Shown here: in pieces, positions 25,180-37,526 of the stretch | Layout of the letters: every line of letters starts with the position of its first letter | Numbering within the stretch: the first letter of the stretch is position 1 | Origin: Proteobacteria bacterium UBA2363 | GTDB lineage: Bacteria; Pseudomonadota; Gammaproteobacteria; Xanthomonadales; UBA2363 | Direction: 5' to 3' | Length of the DNA stretch: 64,000 nt | Assembly (NCBI GenBank): GCA_002344355.1 | Contig: DDTN01000029.1 | Coordinates: 1-64,000 of the forward strand | Translations under genes and position numbers: made by a program | Notes under the pieces: generated by a model | What the model saw: the letters and a program-made list of their open reading frames with translations, nothing else | Databases searched by the model: none | Told to the model about the DNA's origin: nothing

Positions 25180-25921
25180 TCCTGGTTGCCTCCGGACCGG
25201 ACGCGGCCGGGGCGGGTGGCGCTGGGACCGGCGAGGCGGCCGCAGGTTCCGCCGCGGCCGGCCGCGCCAGGTCCTCGACCAGGCGCCGGTTCATCAGCAT
25301 CCACAGTACCACCGGCACCACCGCCGGCAGGATCAGGTAGCCGAGCTGGTAGGCCAGCGCGACCAGCTCGGGCGCGAGCCCGGCGCCGCGCAGGGCGTCG
25401 GCGCCCAGGAACTGCAGGGCGACCACCCAGGCGCCGGTGACCGCGCCGAACGCCTGCACCACGCTGACCGCCAGCCAGCCGGCCAGCATCTGCGCCAGCC
25501 GTCGCCGGGTGGTCAGCGGCGTCGCCATGACCAGGCCCCAGATCAGCGCCAGGCCGTAGCCGTACTTCATGGTGTTGACCACCGGCAGCGGCTCCTCGCC
25601 GGTGGCCTGCTTCTCGGCACGCATCGGCGCCGGCATCGCCTGCTCGGAAAAGCGCAGCACCAGAAGGTGGTCGTCGCGCGCGGTGCGTCCCTCGGTCGGC
25701 GCGCCCGGCCCGGTCGGCAGGGTCGCGCCCGGATCGATGAGGTGCCGCGGAAAGCCGCGCCAGACATCGGCGAACAGGGCCGGCTGGCCGCGCAGCACCG
25801 ACTGCGCGGCGAGGCTGGACGGCAGCATGAACACGCTCGACCAGTACACCCAGATGAAGAACATCGCCGGCAGCCACAGCACGGCGGCCAGGAAGAAGCG
25901 CCGCATCGGCACCGCGCTCAT
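25157..25921 (-). CDS. Integral membrane protein of unknown function at the head of the gsp operon
   Basis: 254 aa. About four hydrophobic segments: LAAVLWLPAMFFIWVYWSS (10-28), LALIWGLVMATPL (about 123-136), LAGWLAVSVVQAFGAVTGAWVVAL (about 146-170) and LGYLILPAVVPVVLWMLM (about 192-210). A periplasmic loop lies between the first two and a proline/alanine-rich tail closes the protein. It resembles in outline proteins annotated as exosortase-associated membrane proteins in Lysobacterales, but no exosortase gene is in the window, so this is a weak guess. It overlaps gspE by 23 bp and is probably cotranscribed with it. 60 bp separate it from purL. Confidence 0.75.
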   Translation of the reverse strand: MSAVPMRRFFLAAVLWLPAMFFIWVYWSSVFMLPSSLAAQSVLRGQPALFADVWRGFPRHLIDPGATLPTGPGAPTEGRTARDDHLLVLRFSEQAMPAPMRAEKQATGEEPLPVVNTMKYGYGLALIWGLVMATPLTTRRRLAQMLAGWLAVSVVQAFGAVTGAWVVALQFLGADALRGAGLAPELVALAYQLGYLILPAVVPVVLWMLMNRRLVEDLARPAAAEPAAASPVPAPPAPAASGPEATRNEPDGRG

Positions 25922-25981
25922 GGCGCGGCTCCCGCAGGGCGGAACCGGCGACCGGGGCGGGCGGCGGGACCGTTCATCGGC

Positions 25982-29827
<3,846 letters not shown>

Positions 29828-29968
29828 GCGGCGGCGGGGGCATCGGGGGGCGCCTAGGATACCGGAGCGGCCTGCGGCCCTGCCCGCCGCCGTCCCCGGG
29901 CCGGCGCGGTGGCCGACGCCGGAAGCGAACTTGCCGGCAGGGCGCGGACCCGCCCCGCCCTGCCCGCC

Positions 29969-32041
29969 TCAGCGCAACGGCTGTGTGCCGTCGCGCGGCA
30001 CCAGGGTCAGCACGGCCAGGCCCTGGGTCATCACCCCGGGCGCACCGGGTCCCTGGCGGTTGCCGGAAATCAGCAGGCGCAGGCCGTTGGGCGATACCGC
30101 GGCGACCTCGGCGTCCCGCCAGCCGTCGAGCGCCAGCCCGGCCCCGTCGAGCAGCGCCCGCAGGGACACCATGCCGATGTGCTGGGTCCACACGAAGCCG
30201 TCCCAGGCCCAGTCGTCCTGACCGGCCAGTCCCTCGACCCCGAACGAAAAGCCGGGGGGCACGCCGGTCCACCCCGCCACGATGCTGCCGTCAAGAGCGG
30301 CACCATTGATCCGGTAGCGGATGCGGGGATCCTCGGTCGCCAGCCGGCCGAGGAAGGCGCTGCGTCCGTCGGCCAGCCGGTACCAGGGCTCGAAGTTCAG
30401 GGCCGGTGGCGATGGCTGGGTCCACATCGTCGCATTGCCGAACACCACGGAACAGTCGCCGGCGCAGGCCGCCGGTTCCAGCAGCATCCAGGGCCAGGGC
30501 TGGCCGGCGAAGACCGGGGGACCCCACAGGGTCTCGGGCGACTGCATGGGACCGGTCCACAACAGCGCCCGCCGCGTCGTGGATGCGCCGGGCGGTCGTA
30601 CCGGGTCGACAAGGCCGATCACCGGACCGTCGTCGATGCCGGCGAACAACGCCGTGACCCGTTGGGAACTGTGCTCCTGCATGGGCAGCTCCAGGGCCCC
30701 CGTGTCGGCACGCCAGCGCCAGGCCAGCTCCGTACCCGGCGACTCGGGCCGGGACTGGAGCAGGACGACCTCGCCATCGCTCGATACCCCTGTGACACGC
30801 GCTTGCTCGCCCAGGCCCGGATCGATGGGCGACCACGCGTCACCGGACCAGCGAACCGGTACCGTGGACCCATCCGACGCCGCCCAGGTCGACACCAGCA
30901 CCTCGCCTTGCGCCGCCACCCAGAGCCGCCCGGCATGCCCGATGGATCCCAGCGTCTGCCACTGCGAGGCCCCCGACTGCAGCGTGACCGCCCGCTGGCC
31001 CGTCCCGCCCGGTCCGCTGGTCGTCGTCCAGATCGCGCCCGAATCGCCGAGGCTGGCCAGACTGCCCGACGCAACCGCCCCGGGCAGGGCAGACACGGCG
31101 CTGTCCAGTTCGTCCAGCTCAAGCGTGTAGAGCTCGGCAAGCGTTGGTGCCTGCCATGGGCAGCCGACGCGGTGGTTGGCGGTGAGCCGCTGCAACTCGA
31201 TCAGGCCGTCGCCGAAGCCGGGCAGGTCGGAGGCATAGACCGCGGGGCCGCCCTCGCAGTCGATTTCCAGGGCAACGGATCCCCAGAAGAACCGCTCCAC
31301 CCGGTCTGGATCGAAGGCCGCGCCGAAGCGGCCGCCGCGAGTGGCGTGCACCTGCGCGACGATCCGGCCCTGGCCGTCGAAGCGGCCCTCGCCGATCAGC
31401 CAGTACTGCCGGCCCGCGGTGTCGTAGGTGTACCAGGTGACGATCGCCTGCTCTGGGTTGATCCACTGCAGGGCATAGCCCTCGCCACTGCGCAAGGGGT
31501 CGTACCAGGAGCCGCTCAGCCCCGCGTGCGCCGCCGACGGCCGGCCGGTCATCCCGTGCGGCCGCTCGCAGGCGCTGCCCATCAGGTGGGCCAGGCGGCT
31601 CAGCGGGATCGAAAGCGTCTGCCCGTAGGCCTGGAAACCGAAGGTCGCGCGCTCGCAGTCCTGGAACCGCAACCAACCGCTGCCGACCGCCTCGCGTATC
31701 ACGTCGTCCGGGTCGAAGGCGGCGCCGAAGCGGGCACCGCGCGTGACCACCAGCTCGGGGAAGGCCAGGTACTCGCCCTCGTCGTCCGCGCGCAGTTCGC
31801 CGACCGCCGTCAGCCAGCGCTGGTTGCCGGACTCGTCGTAGGTGAACCAGTACAGCAGGGCGGTGTCGGCATCGAGCAGCTCCAGCACCCAGCCCTCGCC
31901 GTCGCGCTCCGGCGCGGTCCAGTGGCCGGCATGGCCGGGCTGCAGGGCGGTCGCCCAGGCCGCCAGCGGCGACAGCAAGACCAGCAGGGCCGCGGAAAGG
32001 CGCCAGCGGCGACAGCGCGCAGCGAGAGTGAGGAGGGACAT
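29969..32041 (-). CDS. Exported protein with two beta repeats and HAF-like C-terminal region
   Basis: 690 aa with a signal peptide (LLVLLSPLAAWA). Two tandem domains of roughly 120 residues each (about 36-155 and 170-290) share the pattern G.W..P.R.GEG..L........WFTYD..G.Q.WL.. and RGARFGAAFDPDDV / RGGRFGAAFDPDRV. The C-terminal 380 residues show propeller-like strands and an end segment (MVSLRALLDGAGLALDGWRDAEVAAVSPNGLRLLISG) resembling HAF-repeat extracellular proteins. Such Trp-rich repeat proteins are common but unexplained in Lysobacterales. A type II secretion or outer-surface location is plausible but only inferred. Confidence 0.8.
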   Translation of the reverse strand: MSLLTLAARCRRWRLSAALLVLLSPLAAWATALQPGHAGHWTAPERDGEGWVLELLDADTALLYWFTYDESGNQRWLTAVGELRADDEGEYLAFPELVVTRGARFGAAFDPDDVIREAVGSGWLRFQDCERATFGFQAYGQTLSIPLSRLAHLMGSACERPHGMTGRPSAAHAGLSGSWYDPLRSGEGYALQWINPEQAIVTWYTYDTAGRQYWLIGEGRFDGQGRIVAQVHATRGGRFGAAFDPDRVERFFWGSVALEIDCEGGPAVYASDLPGFGDGLIELQRLTANHRVGCPWQAPTLAELYTLELDELDSAVSALPGAVASGSLASLGDSGAIWTTTSGPGGTGQRAVTLQSGASQWQTLGSIGHAGRLWVAAQGEVLVSTWAASDGSTVPVRWSGDAWSPIDPGLGEQARVTGVSSDGEVVLLQSRPESPGTELAWRWRADTGALELPMQEHSSQRVTALFAGIDDGPVIGLVDPVRPPGASTTRRALLWTGPMQSPETLWGPPVFAGQPWPWMLLEPAACAGDCSVVFGNATMWTQPSPPALNFEPWYRLADGRSAFLGRLATEDPRIRYRINGAALDGSIVAGWTGVPPGFSFGVEGLAGQDDWAWDGFVWTQHIGMVSLRALLDGAGLALDGWRDAEVAAVSPNGLRLLISGNRQGPGAPGVMTQGLAVLTLVPRDGTQPLR

Positions 32042-32270
32042 GTCGCCTCCGGCATTGTGGCCTTTGCACCGTAAGCGAGGAGCATCCCCTCGTCAAACCG
32101 GGGGTGGCGTCGCGTTCAGGTTTCGCCGACGACGCCGGGCACCTGCGGCGGCCATGGACGCCGCGCGGGCGGCGGGTCTGGAGGGCGCCTCGCGCGGCTC
32201 GGGCGCGCAGGAAGGCGAGGCGGCTCGGTCCCGGCGGGCGCGCGACATCGCCGATCGGGCGCCCCCTGCG

Positions 32271-32304
32271 AAAACGCGACGGGCCCGCGCAGGGCGGGCC
32301 CGTC
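32271..32304 (-). terminator. Rho-independent terminator after dsbC
   Basis: Perfect 11-bp stem GACGGGCCCGC / GCGGGCCCGTC (32278-32288 and 32294-32304) with a GCAGG loop, followed on the minus strand by GCGTTTTCG. It lies 23 bp after the dsbC stop codon. The T-run is short (four), so efficiency may be moderate. Confidence 0.8.
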
Positions 32305-32327
32305 ACCGGTACCGGGAAGGCGTGCCG

Positions 32328-33053
32328 TCAGTCGCCGGCGGCCGCCTGCTTCATGCCGTCCAGGCGCATCAGCAGCTGGTCGGCGGGCATGTAGCCGGGC
32401 AGCAGCGAGCCGTCCTCGGTGATCAGCGCCGGGGTGCCGGAGATGCCGATCTGCTGGCCCAGCGCGTAGTCGGCGCCGACCGGGTTGTCGCAGGTCCGCT
32501 GCTCGACCTCCTGGCCGGCCTTGGCGCGGGTCATCGCCTCGCGGCGATCCGCAGCGCACCAGACGTTGACCGCCTTCTGGAAGGACTCGCTGCCGACGCC
32601 GGCGCGCGGGAACCACAGGTATTCGATGGCGATGCCGCGGGCGTTGTAGTCGGCCATCTCCTGGTGCAGGCGCCGGCAGTAGCCGCAGTCGATGTCGGTG
32701 AACACGGTGAGCCGATGCTTGACCTCGGCCGGCGCGAACACGATGCGCCTGTCGGCGGGCACGCCGGCCAGGGCCTCGCGGCGGGCACCGGCGCGCTTCT
32801 GCTCGGTCAGGTCGACGCGGTTGACGATGTCGAACACCGCGCCCTGGACCAGGTAGCGGCCGTCGGCGGTGACGTACACGACCTGGCCGCCGAGCGTGAC
32901 CTCGTAGAAGCCGGGCAGCGCCGACTCGGCGATGGTGTCGATGCTGGCGCCGGGCACCAGGCCCTGGATGGCGTCGCGGACCACCTTGTCGTCGGCGCCG
33001 GCGTGGAAGGAAACGGCCAGCAGCAGGCCGGCGGCGGCAAGGGACTTGTTCAT
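32328..33053 (-). CDS. dsbC: Thiol:disulfide interchange protein DsbC
   Basis: 241 aa periplasmic disulfide isomerase. Signal peptide (about 1-20, SFHAGA). N-terminal dimerisation domain (IQGLVPGASIDTIAESALPGFYEV, VTADGRYLVQGAVFDI), linker, and a thioredoxin-fold domain with active site CGYC at 123-126 (TVFTDIDCGYCRRLH). The second conserved cysteine pair is present (NVWCAADR and RTCDNPV), as is the cis-Pro segment GISGTPALI. Likely supports folding of the many cysteine-containing exported proteins encoded in this window. A terminator follows directly. Confidence 0.95.
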   Translation of the reverse strand: MNKSLAAAGLLLAVSFHAGADDKVVRDAIQGLVPGASIDTIAESALPGFYEVTLGGQVVYVTADGRYLVQGAVFDIVNRVDLTEQKRAGARREALAGVPADRRIVFAPAEVKHRLTVFTDIDCGYCRRLHQEMADYNARGIAIEYLWFPRAGVGSESFQKAVNVWCAADRREAMTRAKAGQEVEQRTCDNPVGADYALGQQIGISGTPALITEDGSLLPGYMPADQLLMRLDGMKQAAAGD

Positions 33054-33140
33054 CGGGTCATCCGTCAGGGGCAGGGCGTGGGGGCTACGACAGCGGGTCG
33101 GGCGCCAGGTTCCCGGCGGACCGGACGGCGCCCGGCGCGC

Positions 33141-33737
33141 TCAGGGTGCGGCCGGGACCAGCTCGACGTCATCGATCCACAGGGTGCCGGCACCGGTGGT
33201 GGTGACCCCGGTCTCGATGCGGTCGGTGTGCGCGGGGATCTCGAAGGTCATTTCCAGGCGGGTCCAGTCGAAGGTGCCGGTGAGGCCCTGCTCGCGGGTG
33301 TCGACCAGGCCCGACTGGCCGCCGAAGGCGAAGAAGGCGGTGTGCATGTAGACGGGCCGCTCCAGCGCTTCGCCGCGCACCCAGGCGCGCACCGTGAGCC
33401 GGCGCGCCGGCAGGATGCCGACGTCGAAGTACTGGACGGCGCTGGCGAACGGCTCCTCGCTGACCATGCGCACGCGCAGGCTGTGGCCGCCGCTGCGGAA
33501 GACCTGCGGATCCGGCTCGAAGGAGAACGCGTCGGGGTCGGCGTGCACGTTCAGGGTCCACGGCGAGAAGCGCGGGTGGTCCTCCTCGAAGCTCGCGTTG
33601 GCCATCAGGTTGCCGGCCACCGGCGCGACCGGCGCCTGCGCGGTGCTGCCGCCGCGGCGCTCGGCGCAGGCGGCCAGCAGGGCCAGGAGGGCGGCGGCCA
33701 GGACGACGCGCAGCGGCAGGGACGGGGAATCGGGCAT
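33141..33737 (-). CDS. Lipoprotein with carbohydrate-binding-module-like beta sandwich
   Basis: 198 aa. Lipobox LLAAC (Cys at about 24), a short low-complexity linker, then NLMANASFEEDHPRFSPWTL, GHSLRVRM, LTVRAWVRG and TLWIDDVELVP. This order is characteristic of jelly-roll modules of the CBM4/9 or CBM22-like type (NASFE start, IDDVEL end). It could bind glycan on the outer membrane, or the fold may be used differently. It lies 87 bp upstream of dsbC and 99 bp downstream of xerD on the same strand. Confidence 0.8.
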   Translation of the reverse strand: MPDSPSLPLRVVLAAALLALLAACAERRGGSTAQAPVAPVAGNLMANASFEEDHPRFSPWTLNVHADPDAFSFEPDPQVFRSGGHSLRVRMVSEEPFASAVQYFDVGILPARRLTVRAWVRGEALERPVYMHTAFFAFGGQSGLVDTREQGLTGTFDWTRLEMTFEIPAHTDRIETGVTTTGAGTLWIDDVELVPAAP

Positions 33738-33806
33738 GGTGCGGGCATCGGCGATGGGCGGTCCCGGCGTGGACCGCCGGCAAGGTTAGCACGGGGTCGA
33801 GGGCCG

Positions 33807-33836
33807 CCCGGCCCGGCCCGGCCCGGTCCGGTCCGG
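33807..33836. repeat. Pentanucleotide tandem repeat after xerD
   Basis: Six perfect 5-bp units: CCCGG four times, then TCCGG twice, directly abutting the xerD stop codon at 33837. It belongs to the set of short G/C-rich tandem repeats found in several gaps of this window. Confidence 0.75.
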
Positions 33837-34778
33837 TCAGCCGCGCGGATGGTGCGCGGCATGCAGGCGCTTGAGGCCCTCGCGCGCGACCAGGGTGTAG
33901 ATCTGCGTGGTCGACAGGCTGGCGTGGCCGAGCAGGAGCTGCAGGACACGCAGGTCGGCGCCGTGGTTGAGCAGGTGGGTGGCGAAAGCATGGCGCAGGC
34001 CGTGCGGCGACAGGGCGGTATCGATGCCGGCCGCCAGGGCATGGCGCTTGACGAACTGCCAGAACGCCTGCCGGGTGAGGCCGCCGCCGCGCGCGTTCAG
34101 GAACAGCGCCGGCTCGCCGGGATGACGGGCCAGGACCGGCCGGGACCCGGACAGGTAGCGCTGCAGCCAGTGCGCGGCCTCCTCGCCGATGGGCAGCAGG
34201 CGTTCCTTGTCGCCCTTGCCGACCACCCGCAGCACGCCCTGGCGCAGGTTCGCCTGGTCCAGGCGCAGGCCGACCAGTTCCGAGACGCGCAGGCCGGTGC
34301 CGTACATCAGCTCGAGCATCGCGCGGTCGCGCAGGCCGAGCGGCGTGTCGACGTCGGGGGCGGCGAGCAGGGCCTCGACATCGGCCTCGCCGGGCGCCCT
34401 GGGCAGCCCGCGCGCCGGTTTCGGCGCCTCGACCAGGGCGGTGGGGTCGGCCTGGATCCGGCCCTGGCGCAGCTGCCACCGGCTGAACCGGCGCAGGCAC
34501 GACAGCAGGCGGGCGTTGCTGCGCGGCTGGTAGCCGGCGGTCAGTCGCGCCGCCAGGTAGTCGTACAGGCCGGCGCGGTCGAGCTGGTCGAGGCCGAGGC
34601 CGCGGCCGGCCAGCCAGCGGCCGAGGCCGGCGAGGTCCTGGCGGTAGGCGGAGAGGGTGTTGCGGCTGGCGCCGGTCTCCGACCAGTGGTGATCGAGGAA
34701 GGCGTCGACCACGGCGGCGGTCGCCGCCGGCAACGGCGGCAGGTCGGCCAGTTCCGGCTGGGGGCGGGCGCGCGGCAT
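33837..34778 (-). CDS. xerD: Site-specific tyrosine recombinase XerD
   Basis: 313 aa. Resolves chromosome dimers at dif with XerC. N-terminal SAM-like core-binding domain (VDAFLDHHWSETGASRNTLS) and a C-terminal catalytic domain with the full set of residues: Arg164 in GTGLRVSEL, Lys188 in VGKGDKER, His259/Arg262 in SPHGLRHAFATHLL, His285 in LLGHASLSTTQIY and Tyr294. The ATG at 34778 is used; an upstream in-frame start would overlap the divergent gene. The 43-bp gap to the RDD gene must hold both promoters. This is the housekeeping recombinase, not a mobile-element integrase. Confidence 0.95.
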   Translation of the reverse strand: MPRARPQPELADLPPLPAATAAVVDAFLDHHWSETGASRNTLSAYRQDLAGLGRWLAGRGLGLDQLDRAGLYDYLAARLTAGYQPRSNARLLSCLRRFSRWQLRQGRIQADPTALVEAPKPARGLPRAPGEADVEALLAAPDVDTPLGLRDRAMLELMYGTGLRVSELVGLRLDQANLRQGVLRVVGKGDKERLLPIGEEAAHWLQRYLSGSRPVLARHPGEPALFLNARGGGLTRQAFWQFVKRHALAAGIDTALSPHGLRHAFATHLLNHGADLRVLQLLLGHASLSTTQIYTLVAREGLKRLHAAHHPRG

Positions 34779-34821
34779 GCTGGTATGGTCCGTCCCCCGC
34801 CCTGCCCTGCCAAGCCCCGCC

Positions 34822-35280
34822 ATGTCCGCCGAGCCGCCTGCCGCCCCCTGGCGTCGCCTGATCGCCTTCGTCTACGACCTGATGGCCCTGATCGGGCTGT
34901 GGTTCTTCATCGCCCTGGTGGCGGTGGCGGTCAGCGGCGGACCGGTCGGCTCGGCGATCGAGGACGGCGCCGTGCGGGTGCGCGACTGGCCGGCGCAGAT
35001 CGCGCTGTATGGCGCCCTGTGGCTGGCGACCGGGCTCTACTACACGCTGTCCTGGCGCTTCGGCGGCCAGACCCTGGGCATGCGGCCCTGGCGCCTGGTG
35101 GTACGCAGCCGCGCCGGCGGCCGGATCGGCTGGGGCCAGGCCTGGTTGCGCTACCTCGTCGGCTGCCTGGTGGCCCTGCCGGCCGGCGCCGGCCTGCTGT
35201 GGACCCTGGTCGACCGCGACCGGCGGGCGCCGCACGATCTCGCCGCCGGCACCCGCATGGCCCTGCTGCCGGCCGGCTGA
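34822..35280 (+). CDS. RDD family membrane protein
   Basis: 152 aa with three membrane helices: LIAFVYDLMALIGLWFFIAL (about 13-32), IALYGALWLATGLYYTL (about 59-75) and LRYLVGCLVALPAGAGLLW (about 112-130). The family's conserved charged residues are visible: R near the N-terminus (WRRLIAF), D in VYDLMA, and the C-terminal RRAPHDLAAGT. Function of RDD proteins is mixed; some act in Na+/H+ exchange. Read divergently from xerD, a common arrangement in the order. The ATG at 34822 begins MSAEPPAAPW. Confidence 0.88.
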   Translation: MSAEPPAAPWRRLIAFVYDLMALIGLWFFIALVAVAVSGGPVGSAIEDGAVRVRDWPAQIALYGALWLATGLYYTLSWRFGGQTLGMRPWRLVVRSRAGGRIGWGQAWLRYLVGCLVALPAGAGLLWTLVDRDRRAPHDLAAGTRMALLPAG

Positions 35281-35388
35281 GTCGTCCCCGGGCAACACAG
35301 CGGCGCGTCCTGCGCTTGCCGGGCCAGGGGCAACGGCAAAGCTGGGGACCGGCGCAACCTCATCGCGCGCAGCGGGAGGGTCCCCCTC

Positions 35389-35460
35389 GGTCCCCTGCTC
35401 CCTGCTCCCTGCTCCCTTGTCCCTGGTCCCTTGTCCCTGGTCCCCGCTTCCCTGCCCCCT
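35389..35460. repeat. Heptanucleotide TCCCTGC/TCCCTGG tandem array
   Basis: About ten degenerate 7-bp units (TCCCTGC, TCCCTTG, TCCCTGG) fill the gap just downstream of holC and end at its stop codon. Pyrimidine-rich on the + strand. The remaining part of the gap 35281-35388 shows nothing recognisable. Confidence 0.75.
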
Positions 35461-35897
35461 CAGGGCACCAGTTCAAGCAGGACCGGCGTCAGCCCGGCGG
35501 CCTGGTAGTCGCGCCAGCGCTGCCGGGCGGCCGCGCGGCCGCGCTCGTCCTGGGGAATGAGCTCGACGACCCGCCCGGGCGCGGCGACCAGGGCCGCCTC
35601 GCCGAGGTTGAGCCGGACCGGCGCCCCGGGCAGGTCCTCGCCGGGCGCCGCGATCAGGATCCAGGCGGCGCCGGCATCGGCATCCCCGGCCAGCGCGTGG
35701 GGCAGGAACAGCGCCGGGTCGATGCCCCACAGGCGATCGTCCAGTACCCGCGCCTGGGTGGCGTTGCCGGCCACCGCCAGGACCGGCCGGGCGGCGCCTG
35801 CGGCGGTGGCGAGCCGCGCGAGCAGGGCCAGGGCCGGGGCCAGCCGGTCGCCGTCCGGGAAACCCGTGGCGCGGTGGAACTCGACGGCGTCCGGCAC
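35460..35897 (-). CDS. holC: DNA polymerase III chi subunit
   Basis: 145 aa. Small Rossmann-like protein of the clamp loader that links the replisome to SSB. Starts with an FHRATGFPDGDRL segment, followed by LLARLATAAGAARPVLAVAGN, the conserved LDDRLWGIDPALFLPH, and RVVELIPQDERGRAAARQRWRDYQAAG. Length and order match the family. It lies 16 bp after pepA on the same strand; pepA-holC is a widespread pair. Confidence 0.93.
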   Translation of the reverse strand: MPDAVEFHRATGFPDGDRLAPALALLARLATAAGAARPVLAVAGNATQARVLDDRLWGIDPALFLPHALAGDADAGAAWILIAAPGEDLPGAPVRLNLGEAALVAAPGRVVELIPQDERGRAAARQRWRDYQAAGLTPVLLELVP

Positions 35898-35913
35898 GTC
35901 GCCCGCCCGTGCC

Positions 35914-37392
35914 TCAGGCGGCCGCCTGGCGGGTCAGGTATTCGACCAGAAGCGGCACCGGACGGCCGGTGGCCAGGCCCTTCCGGCCCTCGTCCCAGGC
36001 GGTGCCGGCGATGTCCAGGTGCGCCCAGCGCTGACCCTCGGTGAAGCGCCAGAGGAAGCAGGCGGCGGTGATCGCGCCGCCCCACTTGCCGCCGAGGTTG
36101 GCGACGTCGGCGACCACCGAGTCGAGCTGCTCCTGGTAGTCGCTCCACAGCGGCATCCGCCAGGCGCGGTCGTGCTCGGCCTCGCCGGCCTCGAGCAGCT
36201 CGCGCGCCAGCGCGTCGTCGGCGCTGAACAGGCCGTGCGGGTGCTTGCCCAGGGCGACCACGCAGGCGCCGGTCAGGGTCGCGCAGTCGACCAGCACCTT
36301 GGGCTCGAAGGTCTTCTGCGCCCAGGTCAGGGCGTCGCACAGGATCAGCCGCCCTTCCGCGTCGGTGTTGAGCACCTCGATGGTCTTGCCCGACATCGAG
36401 GTCAGCACGTCGCCGGGCCGGTAGGCGGCGCCGTCGGGCATGTTCTCGACCGCCGCCGCGACCACGCTCAGGTTGACCGGCAGCCGGGCCCGCACCACCG
36501 CCTCGAAGGTGCCGAGCACGGTCGCCGCGCCGCACATGTCGAACTTCATCTCCTCCATGCCCGGGCCGGGCTTGAGCGAGATGCCGCCGGTGTCGAAGGT
36601 GATGCCCTTGCCGACCAGCACGTAGGGCTTGTCGCCTTCGGCGCCGCCGCGCCAGCTCAGCGCGATCAGGCGCGGCCGGTTGGCGCTGCCGCGCGCCACC
36701 GCCAGCAGCGAGCCCATGCCCAGGGCCTCCATCTCGGCCTCCTCGAGCACCTGGCATTCGACGCCCTCGAGGCTGCCGGCCAGCGCCTGGGCGTGCCTGG
36801 CCATGTACTCGGGCGTGCAGATGTTGGGCGGCAGGTTGCCGAGCTCGCGGGCGGCGGCGACGCCGGCGGCGGTGGCGCGTCCGCGCTCGAGCGCGGGCGC
36901 GTCGGCGTCGGTGCCGGGCAGGTCGATGCGCTGCAGCGCCATCGGCTTCGGCTTGCGGGTGGCGGCGTACCGGTAGGTCTCGGCGGCCGCGACCTGGGCG
37001 GCATGCCGGATGCGCCAGGCGCGGTCGCGGCCGGGCACGTCGACCTCGGGCAGCGTCAGCAGGGCGTCGGCGGCCGGCGTCTCGCGCAGCGCCCGCACCG
37101 CGGCCGCCACCGCCTTGCGGTAGCCGGCGGCGTCGAACTTGCGACGGTCGCCCAGGCCGACCACCAGCACGCGCGGTGAATCGACGCCGTCCAGGCGGTG
37201 CAGCACGCCTACCTTGCCCGACTTGCCGCTGATATCCTCGGCGTCGACCAGCGCCTTGAGGCGGCCGCCGCTGGCTTCGTCCACGGCCGCCGCCGCCGAG
37301 GTCATCACGCGGTCCTCGTAGAGACCGACGACAAGGGCGCCCACCGCCGCCGAAGCGGGACGGGCCTGGCTCAGAGCGAATTCGATCGACAT
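35914..37392 (-). CDS. pepA: Leucyl aminopeptidase (M17)
   Basis: 492 aa cytoplasmic di-zinc aminopeptidase; in E. coli the homologue also binds DNA at cer/xer sites. The catalytic domain shows [17 protein letters not shown] (metal Lys and Asp), [13 protein letters not shown] and [14 protein letters not shown] (metal Asp/Glu and catalytic Arg), plus [14 protein letters not shown] and HLDIAGTAW at the end. Full length. The ATG at 37392 gives MSIEFALSQ. Divergent from lptF across a 134-bp gap. Confidence 0.97.
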   Translation of the reverse strand: MSIEFALSQARPASAAVGALVVGLYEDRVMTSAAAAVDEASGGRLKALVDAEDISGKSGKVGVLHRLDGVDSPRVLVVGLGDRRKFDAAGYRKAVAAAVRALRETPAADALLTLPEVDVPGRDRAWRIRHAAQVAAAETYRYAATRKPKPMALQRIDLPGTDADAPALERGRATAAGVAAARELGNLPPNICTPEYMARHAQALAGSLEGVECQVLEEAEMEALGMGSLLAVARGSANRPRLIALSWRGGAEGDKPYVLVGKGITFDTGGISLKPGPGMEEMKFDMCGAATVLGTFEAVVRARLPVNLSVVAAAVENMPDGAAYRPGDVLTSMSGKTIEVLNTDAEGRLILCDALTWAQKTFEPKVLVDCATLTGACVVALGKHPHGLFSADDALARELLEAGEAEHDRAWRMPLWSDYQEQLDSVVADVANLGGKWGGAITAACFLWRFTEGQRWAHLDIAGTAWDEGRKGLATGRPVPLLVEYLTRQAAA

Positions 37393-37526
37393 GGCATTCC
37401 TGCAGCAATGGAACCGCGGCGCCGCTGGCGCACCGGTCCGTGAAGGTGATCCGGGATGAGCCGGGCTGGCGCGCCCGCGGGCGCCCCGGCAGCGGGCAAG
37501 TCTAGCAGCCCGGTCCGGAGCGCCTG

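Noticed and set aside
25157..25921. Annotation of the membrane protein as an exosortase-system component
   Set aside because: Similarity is only in outline; no exosortase or sorting-signal protein was recognised in the window, so it is left as unknown.
29857..29862. TATCCT as a -10 element for purL
   Set aside because: No -35-like hexamer at 16-18 bp; a single hexamer match is not enough.
33837..34778. Possible integrase of a mobile element
   Set aside because: Complete XerD with housekeeping length and neighbours; no att-like repeats, tRNA or phage genes nearby.
31842..36044. Very long + strand open frame spanning dsbC, xerD and holC
   Set aside because: Covers both strands' real genes in a different frame and runs through a terminator and repeats; no recognisable protein.
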